Virus record (IMG/VR): IMGVR_UViG_3300044712_000833
Coordinates: 1 to 64,000 of that record
Direction: 5' to 3' (one strand)
Length of the DNA: 64,000 nt
Source of the DNA: a virus
The notes beneath the pieces are model-generated. The model worked only from the letters and a program-made list of their open reading frames with translations. It had not been told where the DNA came from and made no database searches. The position numbers and the translations under genes are program-made. Positions 1 to 8,130 of the stretch are shown piece after piece; the first letter of the stretch is position 1, and the number at the start of each line of letters is the position of its first letter.

Positions 1-40
1 GGGTTATACTATAATTATTCTAGTTAATAAGGAGTCTAAA

Positions 41-262
41 ATGTTGAATATGGTTATAAAAATTCAAGGTAATAAAGTTGTAGCATGGAACACTCAGAAT
101 TTTGACTCTGACATGGTTAAGAGTCACATGTCGGCAGTGGCTTATAATAACGGTTTTAGAACGGTTTCAGGATCAGACACTTGGCACGATTCATCTGTGT
201 GGACAAAGTTAGACCCTTATTTTTACTCTGAAATGTGTATTATGGATATTATAAAAAGATAA
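41..262 (+). CDS. Small hypothetical protein (73 aa)
   Basis: I do not recognise this protein. It is a short soluble sequence with no membrane segment, cysteine cluster or obvious motif. The ATG follows an AAGGAG ribosome site by a normal distance, and a -10-like TATAAT lies at the very start of the window, so its promoter is probably cut by the left edge. A strong terminator follows directly, so it appears to be a single-gene transcription unit, as are the next two genes. Early phage genes of this size are often host-takeover factors, but nothing in the sequence shows that here. Confidence 0.7.
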   Translation: MLNMVIKIQGNKVVAWNTQNFDSDMVKSHMSAVAYNNGFRTVSGSDTWHDSSVWTKLDPYFYSEMCIMDIIKR

Positions 263-278
263 TATCTATCCAGTTTAT

Positions 279-310
279 AATAACTCCCTGTAATAAGGGA
301 GTTATTTTTT
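279..310 (+). terminator. Rho-independent terminator
   Basis: A 10-bp stem (AATAACTCCC with GGGAGTTATT) is followed by a T run. It ends the first transcription unit. Confidence 0.85.
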
Positions 311-345
311 TAATCTTTTTCTAATCTGATTCTAATGTAAATTGC

Positions 346-373
346 TTGACTTATGGTAAGGAATGATTATAAT
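346..373 (+). promoter_or_regulatory. Sigma70-type promoter
   Basis: TTGACT and TATAAT are separated by 16 bp. The first ATG of the downstream open frame lies between the two boxes, which argues that translation starts further on, at 401. Confidence 0.8.
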
Positions 374-400
374 GTGACTATATCAAATAAGGAGACAATA

Positions 401-820
401 ATGTTATCTTTTGATGAATTCCAAAAAATAAAACTAACCCGTGACTTATTTCCCCAAGAGTCATGTTCTCGCTGTGGTGGATCAGGTAAATTTAGCTATT
501 GCGAAAAATGGGGCGACATGTGTTTTAAATGTGAAGGAAAAGGAATAGCATTAACTCAATTAGGACTAAAACAGTATAATTATTTTAGAGAATGCTTAAG
601 CATTCCTGTTAATCAAGTAAAGATAGGTATGAAGTATCACGATGATATATATAACAAATGGCGCACTGTTATCGATATAAAAATTATTGGGACTGACAGA
701 ATCGAATTAATCCACAAATTTGGATCATATGGTTTATTTATAACAGATAAATTACGGGTAGGATTTAGCATGGAGGAAAGATACCAGATATACAAAAAAA
801 CTTTAGAGACAATTAAATAA
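401..820 (+). CDS. DnaJ-type zinc-finger protein (139 aa)
   Basis: Near the N-terminus two CxxCxGxG motifs (CSRCGGSG and CFKCEGKG) form the paired half-sites of a DnaJ-like zinc finger. There is no J domain, so this is not a co-chaperone of the full type. The rest of the protein is unrecognised. The chosen ATG follows AAGGAG. An upstream in-frame ATG is rejected because it falls within the promoter. The gene has its own promoter and terminator. A role in binding nucleic acid or an unfolded protein is possible from the finger alone, but is inference. Confidence 0.75.
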   Translation: MLSFDEFQKIKLTRDLFPQESCSRCGGSGKFSYCEKWGDMCFKCEGKGIALTQLGLKQYNYFRECLSIPVNQVKIGMKYHDDIYNKWRTVIDIKIIGTDRIELIHKFGSYGLFITDKLRVGFSMEERYQIYKKTLETIK

Positions 821-830
821 TCTGTGACTT

Positions 831-864
831 ATAAAAAGTACTTCAGGAATGGAGTACTTTTTAT
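831..864 (+). terminator. Rho-independent terminator
   Basis: A 12-bp stem (ATAAAAAGTACT with AGTACTTTTTAT) has a 10-nt loop and a T-rich 3' arm. It could work in both directions. Confidence 0.75.
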
Positions 865-942
865 ATTTAACCTTGCAATGGATCAGCCCGAATTATAGAA
901 CAAAATCAGAACAAATTGTAATGATTCTGCAATGTTTAAACC

Positions 943-971
943 TTGCTTTTACTCTTGTTTTAAAGTAAAAT
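943..971 (+). promoter_or_regulatory. Sigma70-type promoter
   Basis: TTGCTT, a 17-bp spacer and TAAAAT. The -10 box overlaps the left arm of a perfect inverted repeat. Confidence 0.65.
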
Positions 972-993
972 TTGTTTTAACAAAACAAATTTT
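967..993. repeat. Perfect 12-bp inverted repeat, candidate operator
   Basis: AAAATTTGTTTT and AAAACAAATTTT are separated by 3 nt and cover the -10 box and the likely transcription start of the next gene. The placement suggests a repressor site or an RNA hairpin at the 5' end of the transcript. It has no T tract like that of the terminators here. Confidence 0.6.
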
Positions 994-1025
994 AGCCCAA
1001 ACAGGCAAAGAAAAGAGATAAAAAA

Positions 1026-1283
1026 ATGTCAAAGAAAATCAAGTTAACAGATATTATTTTAGACAAAGATAATGACTTAGTAAACGTTGAAGCGTTAGTT
1101 ATTTATATATCTAAGGTTGTAACAGGATCATACAATTATCAAGGCATCAGATCATGTTTGGAAGTAAAGGGACTTAGTAAACTTGTAAACAAATATCTTA
1201 AATCAATAAATAAAAACATTAGAGTTGTTGAAATAGATGACAATAACCCTAATTTATCAGAATATAAACCAGTAATAAAATAA
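1026..1283 (+). CDS. Small hypothetical protein (85 aa)
   Basis: Not recognised. The protein is charged and lysine-rich, with no membrane segment or cysteine motif. Its ribosome site is weak (AGAG-like). Upstream is a sigma70-type promoter with an overlapping inverted repeat, so its expression may be repressible. A terminator follows closely. With its two neighbours it forms a row of single-gene units typical of early phage regions. Confidence 0.65.
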   Translation: MSKKIKLTDIILDKDNDLVNVEALVIYISKVVTGSYNYQGIRSCLEVKGLSKLVNKYLKSINKNIRVVEIDDNNPNLSEYKPVIK

Positions 1284-1290
1284 TAAAACG

Positions 1291-1320
1291 AAAGACTCCA
1301 GAGATGGAGTCTTTTTTATT
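1291..1320 (+). terminator. Rho-independent terminator
   Basis: A 9-bp stem (AAAGACTCC with GGAGTCTTT) is followed by a T run. Confidence 0.85.
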
Positions 1321-2066
1321 TAAGTATATACTGGCTGAGGATAGATATATACTTAGTGTATATAATACAATAAGTATATATAATTTATTAATAGTGTACA
1401 TTATTTATTATATATTGTAGTATATACTTGTGTATAGTATATTATACATAATGTAAGAAATATATTACATGTGATAATCAAAAGGTTATAACTTATTTTA
1501 TTTATAAATCAAAGATAATCAAGTGATATTATCAATAATTTTTATTCTTATACTGGCTTACGTGGTGGATCAACTCAAGTAAGTTATTTACGATAATAGT
1601 ACATTATCAATAATAAATGACATTTTACAGATAACTGGGGGTATTTTACAAGTAAGGCAGAGAGACCAGCGCAAAATCCCATCTAGCACATTAGTTCACA
1701 CACTCACAAGGAAAACAAAAAGAAAGAATAATCTAAGACAGGGTTTGCCTTGCAACTTTTTACGGTTAATAAAAGTGTTTTCCTAATCTAAGATAGGTTT
1801 TTGTTGAGATATGATTTTCCGACCTAATAAACAAAGTAGCATTTCAATTGCTGTTTCTGAAATATACCCCTAAATGACCACAGGAAGCCCTACAACAAAA
1901 GTAGGGTAGCGTTCCTCGACTCTTTAGTTTACGTTGAAATTTGAGGTTATTTTTTTTGAAATAGGGCATGGTCTGTCATATGTTGTGATACAATATTGTG
2001 ATCCGAAAATTTTAGAGATGGATTACCTGTGGACATAAAGGGGTGGTAAAAAGTAAAACCACTCAG
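1321..2066. other. Gene-poor, repeat-rich region, candidate replication origin
   Basis: No convincing gene occurs in this stretch. It is very AT-rich and dominated by GTATATAC-like steps at first. It then holds paired direct repeats: ATACTGGCT at 1328 and 1550, GATAATCAA at 1473 and 1514, ATTATCAATAAT at 1528 and 1603, and AATCTAAGAYAGG at 1730 and 1785. A short CCTAC/GTAGG hairpin is also present. Repeats plus AT-rich DNA next to a winged-helix gene resemble phage replication origins. A packaging or regulatory region is the alternative. Confidence 0.45.
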
Positions 2067-2181
2067 GGTAAAAAAGAAAGAGTATATATTTATATACTTT
2101 TAATTAATATTAAGTACTTAATATATTAAATTAATTAAAAGATACTCTTTACTTTTTACCTTAAGGCATTTTACTTTTTGG
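2045..2181. repeat. Four iteron-like copies of a GGTAAAAAGTAAAA motif
   Basis: The motif GGTAAAAAGTAAAA is at 2045 on the + strand, with a variant (GGTAAAAAAGAAAG) at 2067. Inverted copies are at 2148-2160 (exact over 13 bases) and 2169-2181. The set lies just upstream of the promoter of the winged-helix gene, so that protein is a natural candidate to bind it, as initiator or autoregulator. Confidence 0.6.
2067..2160. repeat. Long imperfect palindrome (94 bp)
   Basis: The two halves of this AT-rich stretch are imperfect inverted copies. CTTTTAATTAAT pairs with ATTAATTAAAAG, and AAAGAGTA pairs with TACTCTTT, around a centre near 2114. It could extrude as a cruciform or form a long RNA hairpin. 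It overlaps the iteron-like copies. Confidence 0.7.
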
Positions 2182-2187
2182 TAGCCC

Positions 2188-2216
2188 TTGACAGAATAAT
2201 GAATGTGTGGTAGAAT
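2188..2216 (+). promoter_or_regulatory. Sigma70-type promoter
   Basis: TTGACA, 17 bp and TAGAAT, with TGTGG just upstream of the -10 box. The same CCCTTGACA...TGTGGTAGAAT form recurs at 3633 and, with small changes, in the nuclease cassettes. Confidence 0.85.
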
Positions 2217-2235
2217 TAAGAAAAAAGGAGGCTTA

Positions 2236-2610
2236 ATGGAAGTTGAGGTAACATTATCAAAAGAATTTATGAACTCATATTGGGAATTGGGTGGTACTGC
2301 TGTAAAATTATATCTGGCTTTAAAAGGTGCTGAAGAGTTAACGAAACCAGATGATGGATGGATAAGTTTTGGCTATGAAACTTTTTCTGGACAAGCAGGA
2401 ATCAAATCTACAAAATCAGTAAGATCGGCTCAATTAGAGTTGGCAAGTAAGGGATGGATTTTAGACTATAAACGAGGGGGATATTTTGTAGAAAAAGACC
2501 ATCGAAAAAACTTCCCCAATAGGTATAAAGTATCTAACGAAAAGGTTTCTGAAGAAATAATACTAAATGTTTTGAAGAAAATGAAAAGAGAAAAGTTGGT
2601 GGAAGAATGA
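2236..2610 (+). CDS. Winged-helix DNA-binding protein, possible replication initiator or regulator
   Basis: The middle of the protein reads as a winged helix-turn-helix: a helix around AVKLYLALKGA, then a recognition region (TKSVRSAQLELASKGWI) and a wing ending in GGYF. This layout is seen in phage replication initiators and DnaD/RepA-like proteins, but the family cannot be fixed by eye. The ATG follows AAAGGAGG. A GTG further upstream in frame lies within the promoter and is rejected. The gene sits directly after the iteron-like repeats and overlaps the next gene by ATGA. Confidence 0.65.
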   Translation: MEVEVTLSKEFMNSYWELGGTAVKLYLALKGAEELTKPDDGWISFGYETFSGQAGIKSTKSVRSAQLELASKGWILDYKRGGYFVEKDHRKNFPNRYKVSNEKVSEEIILNVLKKMKREKLVEE

Positions 2611-3158
2611 TTATAACAACCCCGTTCTCATACTTATATTTTTTAGGGGAAAAGATAGAGAAAGACTGTCCTGAAAACTGTTTCTATGTGGTTAGAAATG
2701 AAACTGAAATATTATACATAGGTATCAGTAAAATCGGCGTTTACAATAGGTGGTTTGGAGGACAAAATCCCCATATCAAATTTAGATTTGAAGAAATATA
2801 CGGAACAAGTACAATTGGTAAATATATAATTGATAATTTTCCAGATTCTAAAAAATGGCTGATTGACCAATTCTCTGAAATAGAATGTCTAGACTATCTA
2901 TGTAAACCTTATATTTTAGATGAAAATAACCGAATAACAATAAATGATTTTTATACAGGAAATTCTAGATTTATTGATATGAGATATTTAGAAGAAATAC
3001 TAATTGGAAAATTTAACCCTAAATTTAACACCATGAAGCGAACCAATAAAACAAGAGAAAAATCAGATTTTTTGGAATATATTGAATACATGAATGAAAA
3101 ATCAATTCTGAAAGGAGAATTAGATTATGAAAATCTACAAAATGCGAAAACGGATTAA
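2607..3158 (+). CDS. GIY-YIG family nuclease (183 aa)
   Basis: Residues 26-40 hold the GIY-YIG signature in the form FYVV...ILYIGIS, followed by the conserved arginine in NRWFGG. A late glutamate in the segment RYLEEILIGKFNPKFN fits the metal-binding helix. The family cuts DNA as a monomer. Free-standing phage members act as homing or branch-cutting enzymes. The start overlaps the stop of the winged-helix gene, so the two are translationally coupled. The C-terminal 35 residues are charged and may be a DNA-binding tail. Confidence 0.75.
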   Translation: MIITTPFSYLYFLGEKIEKDCPENCFYVVRNETEILYIGISKIGVYNRWFGGQNPHIKFRFEEIYGTSTIGKYIIDNFPDSKKWLIDQFSEIECLDYLCKPYILDENNRITINDFYTGNSRFIDMRYLEEILIGKFNPKFNTMKRTNKTREKSDFLEYIEYMNEKSILKGELDYENLQNAKTD

Positions 3159-3543
3159 TAACTCTACTCTGTCAAAAAACGCAGTTAACTGGAAATACCC
3201 ATTATTTTTTGAAGCGACAGTAAACGGAACCCCGTTGGTTTCAAGAATGGTTAATCCTGAAAGAGACACAAAACAGTTAGGACATGCGTTTGGATGGGGT
3301 TATCACGGAGTATTCCCCGCAAACCTAGCGGTGTCCATACTCTGTGACTTTTTTGAAATAGACGATTACGCTCAACTTTTTTCTGAAAGCGGATATGGTC
3401 AAGCAACAAATAAATTCTACGATGAATTTATTCGAGAGAACACCATGATATCTTGGGAAATTACCGACGAACAATTGTGGGGGTATATGTCAAATTTAGT
3501 AGAAGATTTGGAGAAAGAAGGACTTATCCATGAAGAAGCATAA
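3127..3543 (+). CDS. Hypothetical protein, DUF6166-like (138 aa)
   Basis: The segment FGWGYHGVFPANLAVSILCDFF resembles the core of small DUF6166-type phage proteins, which have a similar WGYGG-P-LA-IL pattern. This assignment is from memory and uncertain. The gene overlaps the end of the nuclease gene by 32 nt in another frame, and its ATG follows AAAGGAG within that gene. It overlaps the next small gene at its 3' end. No function is known. Confidence 0.6.
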   Translation: MKIYKMRKRINNSTLSKNAVNWKYPLFFEATVNGTPLVSRMVNPERDTKQLGHAFGWGYHGVFPANLAVSILCDFFEIDDYAQLFSESGYGQATNKFYDEFIRENTMISWEITDEQLWGYMSNLVEDLEKEGLIHEEA

Positions 3544-3658
3544 CATTATTCTAATGTCCGTTTTGCTGTTTTTATCTCCTGTTCTTTATCGAATCCTATT
3601 TGATGAGGGGCAAAAGTGGGAGATGAATACCCTTGACAAAAATAAGAAATTGTGGTAG
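3530..3658 (+). CDS. Small membrane protein (42 aa)
   Basis: A 42-residue frame starts inside the end of the preceding gene. Residues 5-23 are hydrophobic (from NIILMSVLLFL on), flanked by lysines at the start and a charged tail, as in a single-span membrane peptide. Its last codons overlap the next promoter, so part of the sequence is constrained by that signal. It has no clear ribosome site and probably relies on coupling. It may be spurious. Confidence 0.4.
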   Translation: MKKHNIILMSVLLFLSPVLYRILFDEGQKWEMNTLDKNKKLW

Positions 3659-3661
3659 AAT
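3633..3661 (+). promoter_or_regulatory. Sigma70-type promoter
   Basis: CCTTGACA, 17 bp, TAGAAT, with TGTGG before the -10 box. It drives the 152-residue gene and perhaps the nuclease, polymerase and partner genes behind it. Confidence 0.85.
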
Positions 3662-3685
3662 TTAATCAGGAGAAAATAAAAACAA

Positions 3686-4144
3686 ATGAATGATATTTAT
3701 GTTTTTGAAGCTGACGTTATTCGATTTGGAGGCGGAGAAAAAATTGATACGATACATTGTATGGCTTATAGTTTATTTCAAGCCACCCATGAGTTGATTG
3801 AATATATCAATGATAAAAAATCTGGATATTCTGGAATTGTGGAGTTAGGGGCGGTTAGAAAATTGACTGATATTAGAAAGCTAATTAATCCGTACTTCGC
3901 AGTAGAAATGGACAACCTATCAGATGATGAAGATGATTATGATCCAGAATTTCCTTATGAAATAGTTAAAAACATTCCCGATACAGATCAAAGAGTTATG
4001 AAATTTAATTGTTCTTGTAAAGAAGAAATTAGAGTTTATCGCGGGGATTGGGAGTACATTGTTTGCAAGAATTGTGAAAATAAAATTTTCCGTTCTGAAG
4101 TTGAAGAATATGGTGGAAAATTTGTTTATGTGAAGAAAACTTAA
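3686..4144 (+). CDS. Hypothetical protein with C-terminal zinc-ribbon-like domain (152 aa)
   Basis: The last 50 residues contain four cysteines in the order CSC...CKNC, typical of a degenerate zinc ribbon. The N-terminal two thirds are unrecognised and end in an acidic stretch (DDEDDYDPE). The ATG follows CAGGAG, and a consensus promoter lies just upstream. It is the first gene of a possible unit leading into the nuclease and RNA polymerase genes. Confidence 0.65.
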   Translation: MNDIYVFEADVIRFGGGEKIDTIHCMAYSLFQATHELIEYINDKKSGYSGIVELGAVRKLTDIRKLINPYFAVEMDNLSDDEDDYDPEFPYEIVKNIPDTDQRVMKFNCSCKEEIRVYRGDWEYIVCKNCENKIFRSEVEEYGGKFVYVKKT

Positions 4145-4171
4145 CGGATAAAACATATACAAAATTCCGTG

Positions 4172-4200
4172 AGAGTCTGTCTGATAAGATGGACTCTTTT
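4172..4200 (+). terminator. Hairpin before nuclease gene, possible weak terminator
   Basis: AGAGTC pairs with GACTCT, followed by TTTTG. An outer ACAAAA/TTTTGT pairing could extend it. The T tract is short, so read-through is likely. Confidence 0.45.
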
Positions 4201-4219
4201 GTGTTATAAAGGAGAAAAT

Positions 4220-5419
4220 ATGCCTTCTGGTTACATAAGAACAAGAGAAGAAATTAAGCAAATAATTGAAGAAATAGGTTATATTTTTTTAGATGAGTAT
4301 TCTAAAAAAACAAAGAGAGTTATTGTACAAACAAAAGAAGGATATAAATGGGATGGATGTCTGTCTGATTTAATGAATAAAAAGGGAGAAAATGGCATTT
4401 TTTCTTTTAAAAATAAATATTCGTTATATAATATAAAAATGTGGATGAAAAAAAATAAACCAGAGTTTACATTATTAGAAGATAACGAATACAGAGGAAA
4501 TAATAAGAAACTAATTATTTTACACAACGATGCTAAATGTCAAGAGCAATTTAAAATGACTTGGATAGATATTCGTCAAGGAAGAGGGTGTCCTGTTTGC
4601 GGTGGTAGACAAATTGGTGAGCGAAATACTGTCTTTTATTTAAGACCAGATTTGGCGAAAGAATGGCACTCAGATAATGAAATAAAGCCAACTGAAATAA
4701 CTCTTGGCTCTCATAAGAAAATTTTCTGGATTTGTGGTGTTTGTGAATACGGAAAAAATAAAGAGTGGTTTAAATCATGTAACGATAGGATTTATTATGG
4801 ATGTCCCGCTTGTTCTGGAAGAGTGGTTACTGAAAAAAATATGCTTTCTAATAATTTCCCAGAATTAATTTCTGAATGGGATTCCAATAGAAATAAAAAT
4901 TTATCCCCTTTTGATGTCAGTTATGGTAGCAATAAAAAAGTTTGGTGGGTTTGCAAAAAGGGTCATAAGTGGAACGCATCTATAAAAAGTAGAACTAAAG
5001 GTAATGGTTGTAAAAAATGTTCAGATGAACAAAAAGAATCAAAAATAGCTAGTGAACTAAAACAGTATATTCTAAATAAATATCAGGCAAAAGAAGAATA
5101 TTCTATTTTAAAAAATCCTGAAACAAATCGCCCTCTCCCGTTTGATATTTATATTTTTGGAGGACAAAATCCAGAATTAAACGGTGTTTATATAGAAGTT
5201 CATTGGTTGCAACACTATAAAATAACTTGGTGGCACAAGAAAATGGCTGACAAAAAGGGGATAACACCCGAACAAGAGTTTGAATACAGAAAAAAACTAG
5301 ATGATATAAAAAAGAAGTTTGCCAAGAAAAATGGAGTTTATATAGAAGTAAACCTAAAGAAAATAAAAAATATTTTTGAAGCAATCGAATATGTAGAAAA
5401 TAAAATTAGAGATAAATAA
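4220..5419 (+). CDS. Zinc-ribbon/Vsr-like free-standing nuclease (399 aa)
   Basis: At least three treble-clef or zinc-ribbon repeats of the DUF4379 kind (CPVCGG, CGVCEYG...CPACSG, CKKGH...CKKCSD), with the typical EWHSDN and SEWDSN lead-ins, occupy the middle. The C-terminal 120 residues form a Vsr-like nuclease domain: PFDIYIFGG, then VYIEVHWLQHY, then an alternating basic helix and VYIEVNL. In the paralogues the metal motif reads IEIHGEQHY; here GE is replaced by WL, so activity should be checked. This is the type of domain found in phage EDxHD homing endonucleases. The ATG follows AAAGGAG, and the polymerase gene begins two bases after its stop. Confidence 0.8.
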   Translation: MPSGYIRTREEIKQIIEEIGYIFLDEYSKKTKRVIVQTKEGYKWDGCLSDLMNKKGENGIFSFKNKYSLYNIKMWMKKNKPEFTLLEDNEYRGNNKKLIILHNDAKCQEQFKMTWIDIRQGRGCPVCGGRQIGERNTVFYLRPDLAKEWHSDNEIKPTEITLGSHKKIFWICGVCEYGKNKEWFKSCNDRIYYGCPACSGRVVTEKNMLSNNFPELISEWDSNRNKNLSPFDVSYGSNKKVWWVCKKGHKWNASIKSRTKGNGCKKCSDEQKESKIASELKQYILNKYQAKEEYSILKNPETNRPLPFDIYIFGGQNPELNGVYIEVHWLQHYKITWWHKKMADKKGITPEQEFEYRKKLDDIKKKFAKKNGVYIEVNLKKIKNIFEAIEYVENKIRDK

Positions 5420-5421
5420 TA

Positions 5422-8130
5422 ATGAAAAAAAATCAACAATTCAGTGTACTCAAAATATCGAGCGACAGGATTAGAGAAAACAATTATGAATTAGACATAT
5501 CTTACAATCAAGCGGTTATCAATCAGGAAATGGTTCATTTATCGGACAGTCAATTAATCCGTACATTGAATAAAATTAGAGAGTCAAAATATTCTCAAAG
5601 TTACCTTCAAAACCTTTTGTCAAAAAGAAAACAATTGTCTTCAAAAAAGAACTCGAAAGAAAATAGAAAATTAATATCTTCTTTGGATTTAGAAATACAA
5701 AATGTATTATACATTCCAGAAATTGTTAGCGTTTATTTCTCAAACAAAAAACACGCAGATAAAATTGTAAGAAATGGGTTCACCTTAAACGGAAAGTTTT
5801 ATCTTGCTTTTATGGCTAGTTCGGGAATGATAAGAAGAAATACGATGTTGTTTATTGAAGAAAAATATTATTCCAAAATTGAAAACATATTTGACAATGG
5901 AAGAAACAAAGATAAAGAAATGGTTGAGGTTAAGTTTGGTGTATATTACTCCTTATATTCTTCCTCCTCTCTGGAAGTTACCTTTCCAAGAATGGCAGTT
6001 GTTCCAGACAGAATTACAAAAGAAATTAGAAATGTTGATTTTGGGGAAATCTTTGGTGATAATAAGCTAGGAATTGATCCTGAAATATCCCCTAAAGATG
6101 TGTTCATTGAACTTAATTCTTTTGACGGACAGGGGCTCGTCTCACCAAAAACTGCTAAAACTTGGTCGTCTGATTTAGAGTTAGACTATGTTCCTTCAGC
6201 ATTTATTATCCGAGCAAGTTTTCTAAAAGGTCTCTGTGTTACATTTGATTTTCACAAGTTCGCAAAGGAAAATGGAATTTTTGAAATCACAGATATATAC
6301 GGGGATAAAATAAAAATAAAGGATGTTGATGTTGTTATATCTGAGTCTCAATTCAAATTATGGTCTAGTTATTCTTCAACAAGTGATTATTTGAATAATT
6401 CCGAAAAGAATGATTTGGGATGGGGTATAACTAGGGTTTCTCCAAAGGAAGATAAAACACACGCCTTTTCGTCTTATCAATTCATACAATCCTTGAAAGT
6501 TGAAAACGAAGAGGATATTTGTAAGCCGACTGTTGACTGGTTATCTTCTTTGGGTAAAAACAAAAATAGTATCCTTACTTATCTGCTAGGGGATATAGAT
6601 TTTTCAGATGGATGGTTCAATAGACTTGATTGGTCAATACAGGGAATTCTGCTAGAAGACTCTCTTTTGGAAGATTCTCATTTTCTAAAACAAATTGATA
6701 AATCTATTTCAAAGAAAAAAAGAGATAGTTGTATGGGAAGGCTGGTCTTTGAAGGTAATTATCAGTTTATGATAGGCGATCCATACGCCCAATGTTGTCA
6801 TATTTTTGGAATTGAATTCGAACCTTTATTGAAAGAGGGTGAGTGTTATAGTCAATTTTGGAATGAAAGAAATTCTGAAGAAATAGCCTTAGTTCGTTCT
6901 CCTAATGTTCACTCAAGCGAAATAAATAAACTTAAATTAAATAAAACAAAAGATGTAAAAGATTGGTATAAATATATATATTCTGGTATTGTGTTCCCTC
7001 CATATGGTGTCTCTTTGGATATGGCTATTCTTGGAGGAAGCGATCTTGATGGAGACATTGTTTTTAGTACTTCATATAAACCTTTCGTAAAAGGAAAACA
7101 AGAAGGGAGTCCTATTTTTTATGAATTACAAACTCCTTCTAAAAAACAAATAGATGATAAAAATTCTGTTTTAAATAAGCAGTCTTTAGGTATGGGGTCA
7201 AAGGTTGGTTTCTTAACAAATTACGGAAGCACACTAGTTACAATGCTTTCAGATTATCCTGAAGACAGTGAAGAATATAAAATTTTAAACAATCGCTATA
7301 AATACATTAGAGTCGCTCAAGGTCTTGAACTGGATAAACAAAAGGGGCTAATAATACCTGAGTTTCCTTCATGGTGGACAAAAATTGAAAAGTCAATGTC
7401 TCAGTTTGAAAAATCAATAACAGTCACAAAAAGACCATACTTCTTCAGATACTTATATGATTATATGAACAAACGATATAACGAAGAATTTTTAGCATTT
7501 GATAACATTTCCAGAACCATTTATGATATTGGAATAAAAGAATTAATGCTATTAGAACGTCCAACAAAAGATCAAAAAGATTTAATTGAAACGTATAAGA
7601 AGAAGTCTTTCTTTATAGATAATAATTCTATTATGAACAGGGTGTCTCATTACATGGAAGATAAAATAAAAGAGATGTCAAAAGAAAGAAGAGAGATTTC
7701 TAAAAACTTTGATTATAAAAAGATATTATCAAGATTAGACTATAAACCAAACAAAAACGATTTGGAAAAAATGACCTTATTATTTAAAGAATATAAGTCT
7801 TTAAAACGAGCATTAAGAGAAAATCTATTGGATTATGGAGAAGAAAATTATTCCAATCTGGATCAAATAAAAAGTCATATAAATAAAAGGGCTTATTCTA
7901 CAATAAGTTCCAATTCAGAGGAACTTGGGAATTTAGCAATCTGGTTATGTTATAAAGTCCTTGGAGAAACATCTCGTAAGTTTGCTTGGGATTGTTTTGG
8001 GGAAGAAATCGTTGGAAATATAAAAAACAGAAAAAAGGAAAAATCAGTAAGAGTCCCTATAAAAAATAAAAATGGATCATTTGACTATTTGTTTTCAAAA
8101 TACGGGATATATCTTATGAGCATAGAATAA
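5422..8130 (+). CDS. Two-barrel RNA polymerase, YonO/eukaryotic RdRP-like (902 aa)
   Basis: Residues 541-545 read DLDGD within GGSDLDGDIVF. This is the metal-binding signature of single-chain double-psi-barrel RNA polymerases, in the same form as eukaryotic RNAi RdRPs (GSDLDGDxYF). Upstream, VRSPNVHSSEI (491-501) matches the RNPCLHPGD-type element, and YSGIVFPPYG lies at the expected spacing before the active site. Downstream, LGMGSKVGFLTNYGS fits the following conserved helix. The length is close to that of SPbeta YonO (892 aa), a DNA-dependent RNA polymerase for late genes. The sequence therefore predicts a phage transcriptase. Whether its template is DNA or RNA cannot be read from it. The next gene overlaps its stop, and an HU-like gene follows, as yonN adjoins yonO in SPbeta. 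Confidence 0.85.
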   Translation: MKKNQQFSVLKISSDRIRENNYELDISYNQAVINQEMVHLSDSQLIRTLNKIRESKYSQSYLQNLLSKRKQLSSKKNSKENRKLISSLDLEIQNVLYIPEIVSVYFSNKKHADKIVRNGFTLNGKFYLAFMASSGMIRRNTMLFIEEKYYSKIENIFDNGRNKDKEMVEVKFGVYYSLYSSSSLEVTFPRMAVVPDRITKEIRNVDFGEIFGDNKLGIDPEISPKDVFIELNSFDGQGLVSPKTAKTWSSDLELDYVPSAFIIRASFLKGLCVTFDFHKFAKENGIFEITDIYGDKIKIKDVDVVISESQFKLWSSYSSTSDYLNNSEKNDLGWGITRVSPKEDKTHAFSSYQFIQSLKVENEEDICKPTVDWLSSLGKNKNSILTYLLGDIDFSDGWFNRLDWSIQGILLEDSLLEDSHFLKQIDKSISKKKRDSCMGRLVFEGNYQFMIGDPYAQCCHIFGIEFEPLLKEGECYSQFWNERNSEEIALVRSPNVHSSEINKLKLNKTKDVKDWYKYIYSGIVFPPYGVSLDMAILGGSDLDGDIVFSTSYKPFVKGKQEGSPIFYELQTPSKKQIDDKNSVLNKQSLGMGSKVGFLTNYGSTLVTMLSDYPEDSEEYKILNNRYKYIRVAQGLELDKQKGLIIPEFPSWWTKIEKSMSQFEKSITVTKRPYFFRYLYDYMNKRYNEEFLAFDNISRTIYDIGIKELMLLERPTKDQKDLIETYKKKSFFIDNNSIMNRVSHYMEDKIKEMSKERREISKNFDYKKILSRLDYKPNKNDLEKMTLLFKEYKSLKRALRENLLDYGEENYSNLDQIKSHINKRAYSTISSNSEELGNLAIWLCYKVLGETSRKFAWDCFGEEIVGNIKNRKKEKSVRVPIKNKNGSFDYLFSKYGIYLMSIE

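Noticed and set aside
353-400. The first ATG of the DnaJ-type zinc-finger gene
   Set aside because: It falls between the -35 and -10 boxes of the promoter and so cannot be transcribed from it.
1321-1500. CRISPR array in the repeat-rich region
   Set aside because: The repeats are short, irregularly spaced and mostly TATA steps, with no constant repeat and spacer lengths and no cas gene.
4141-4219. A sixth copy of the pseudoknot RNA before the nuclease at 4220
   Set aside because: It has GGATA and CTGATAAG words, but no enclosing P1 stem with the same order and no P3 loop that pairs back. The segment folds better as a simple hairpin.
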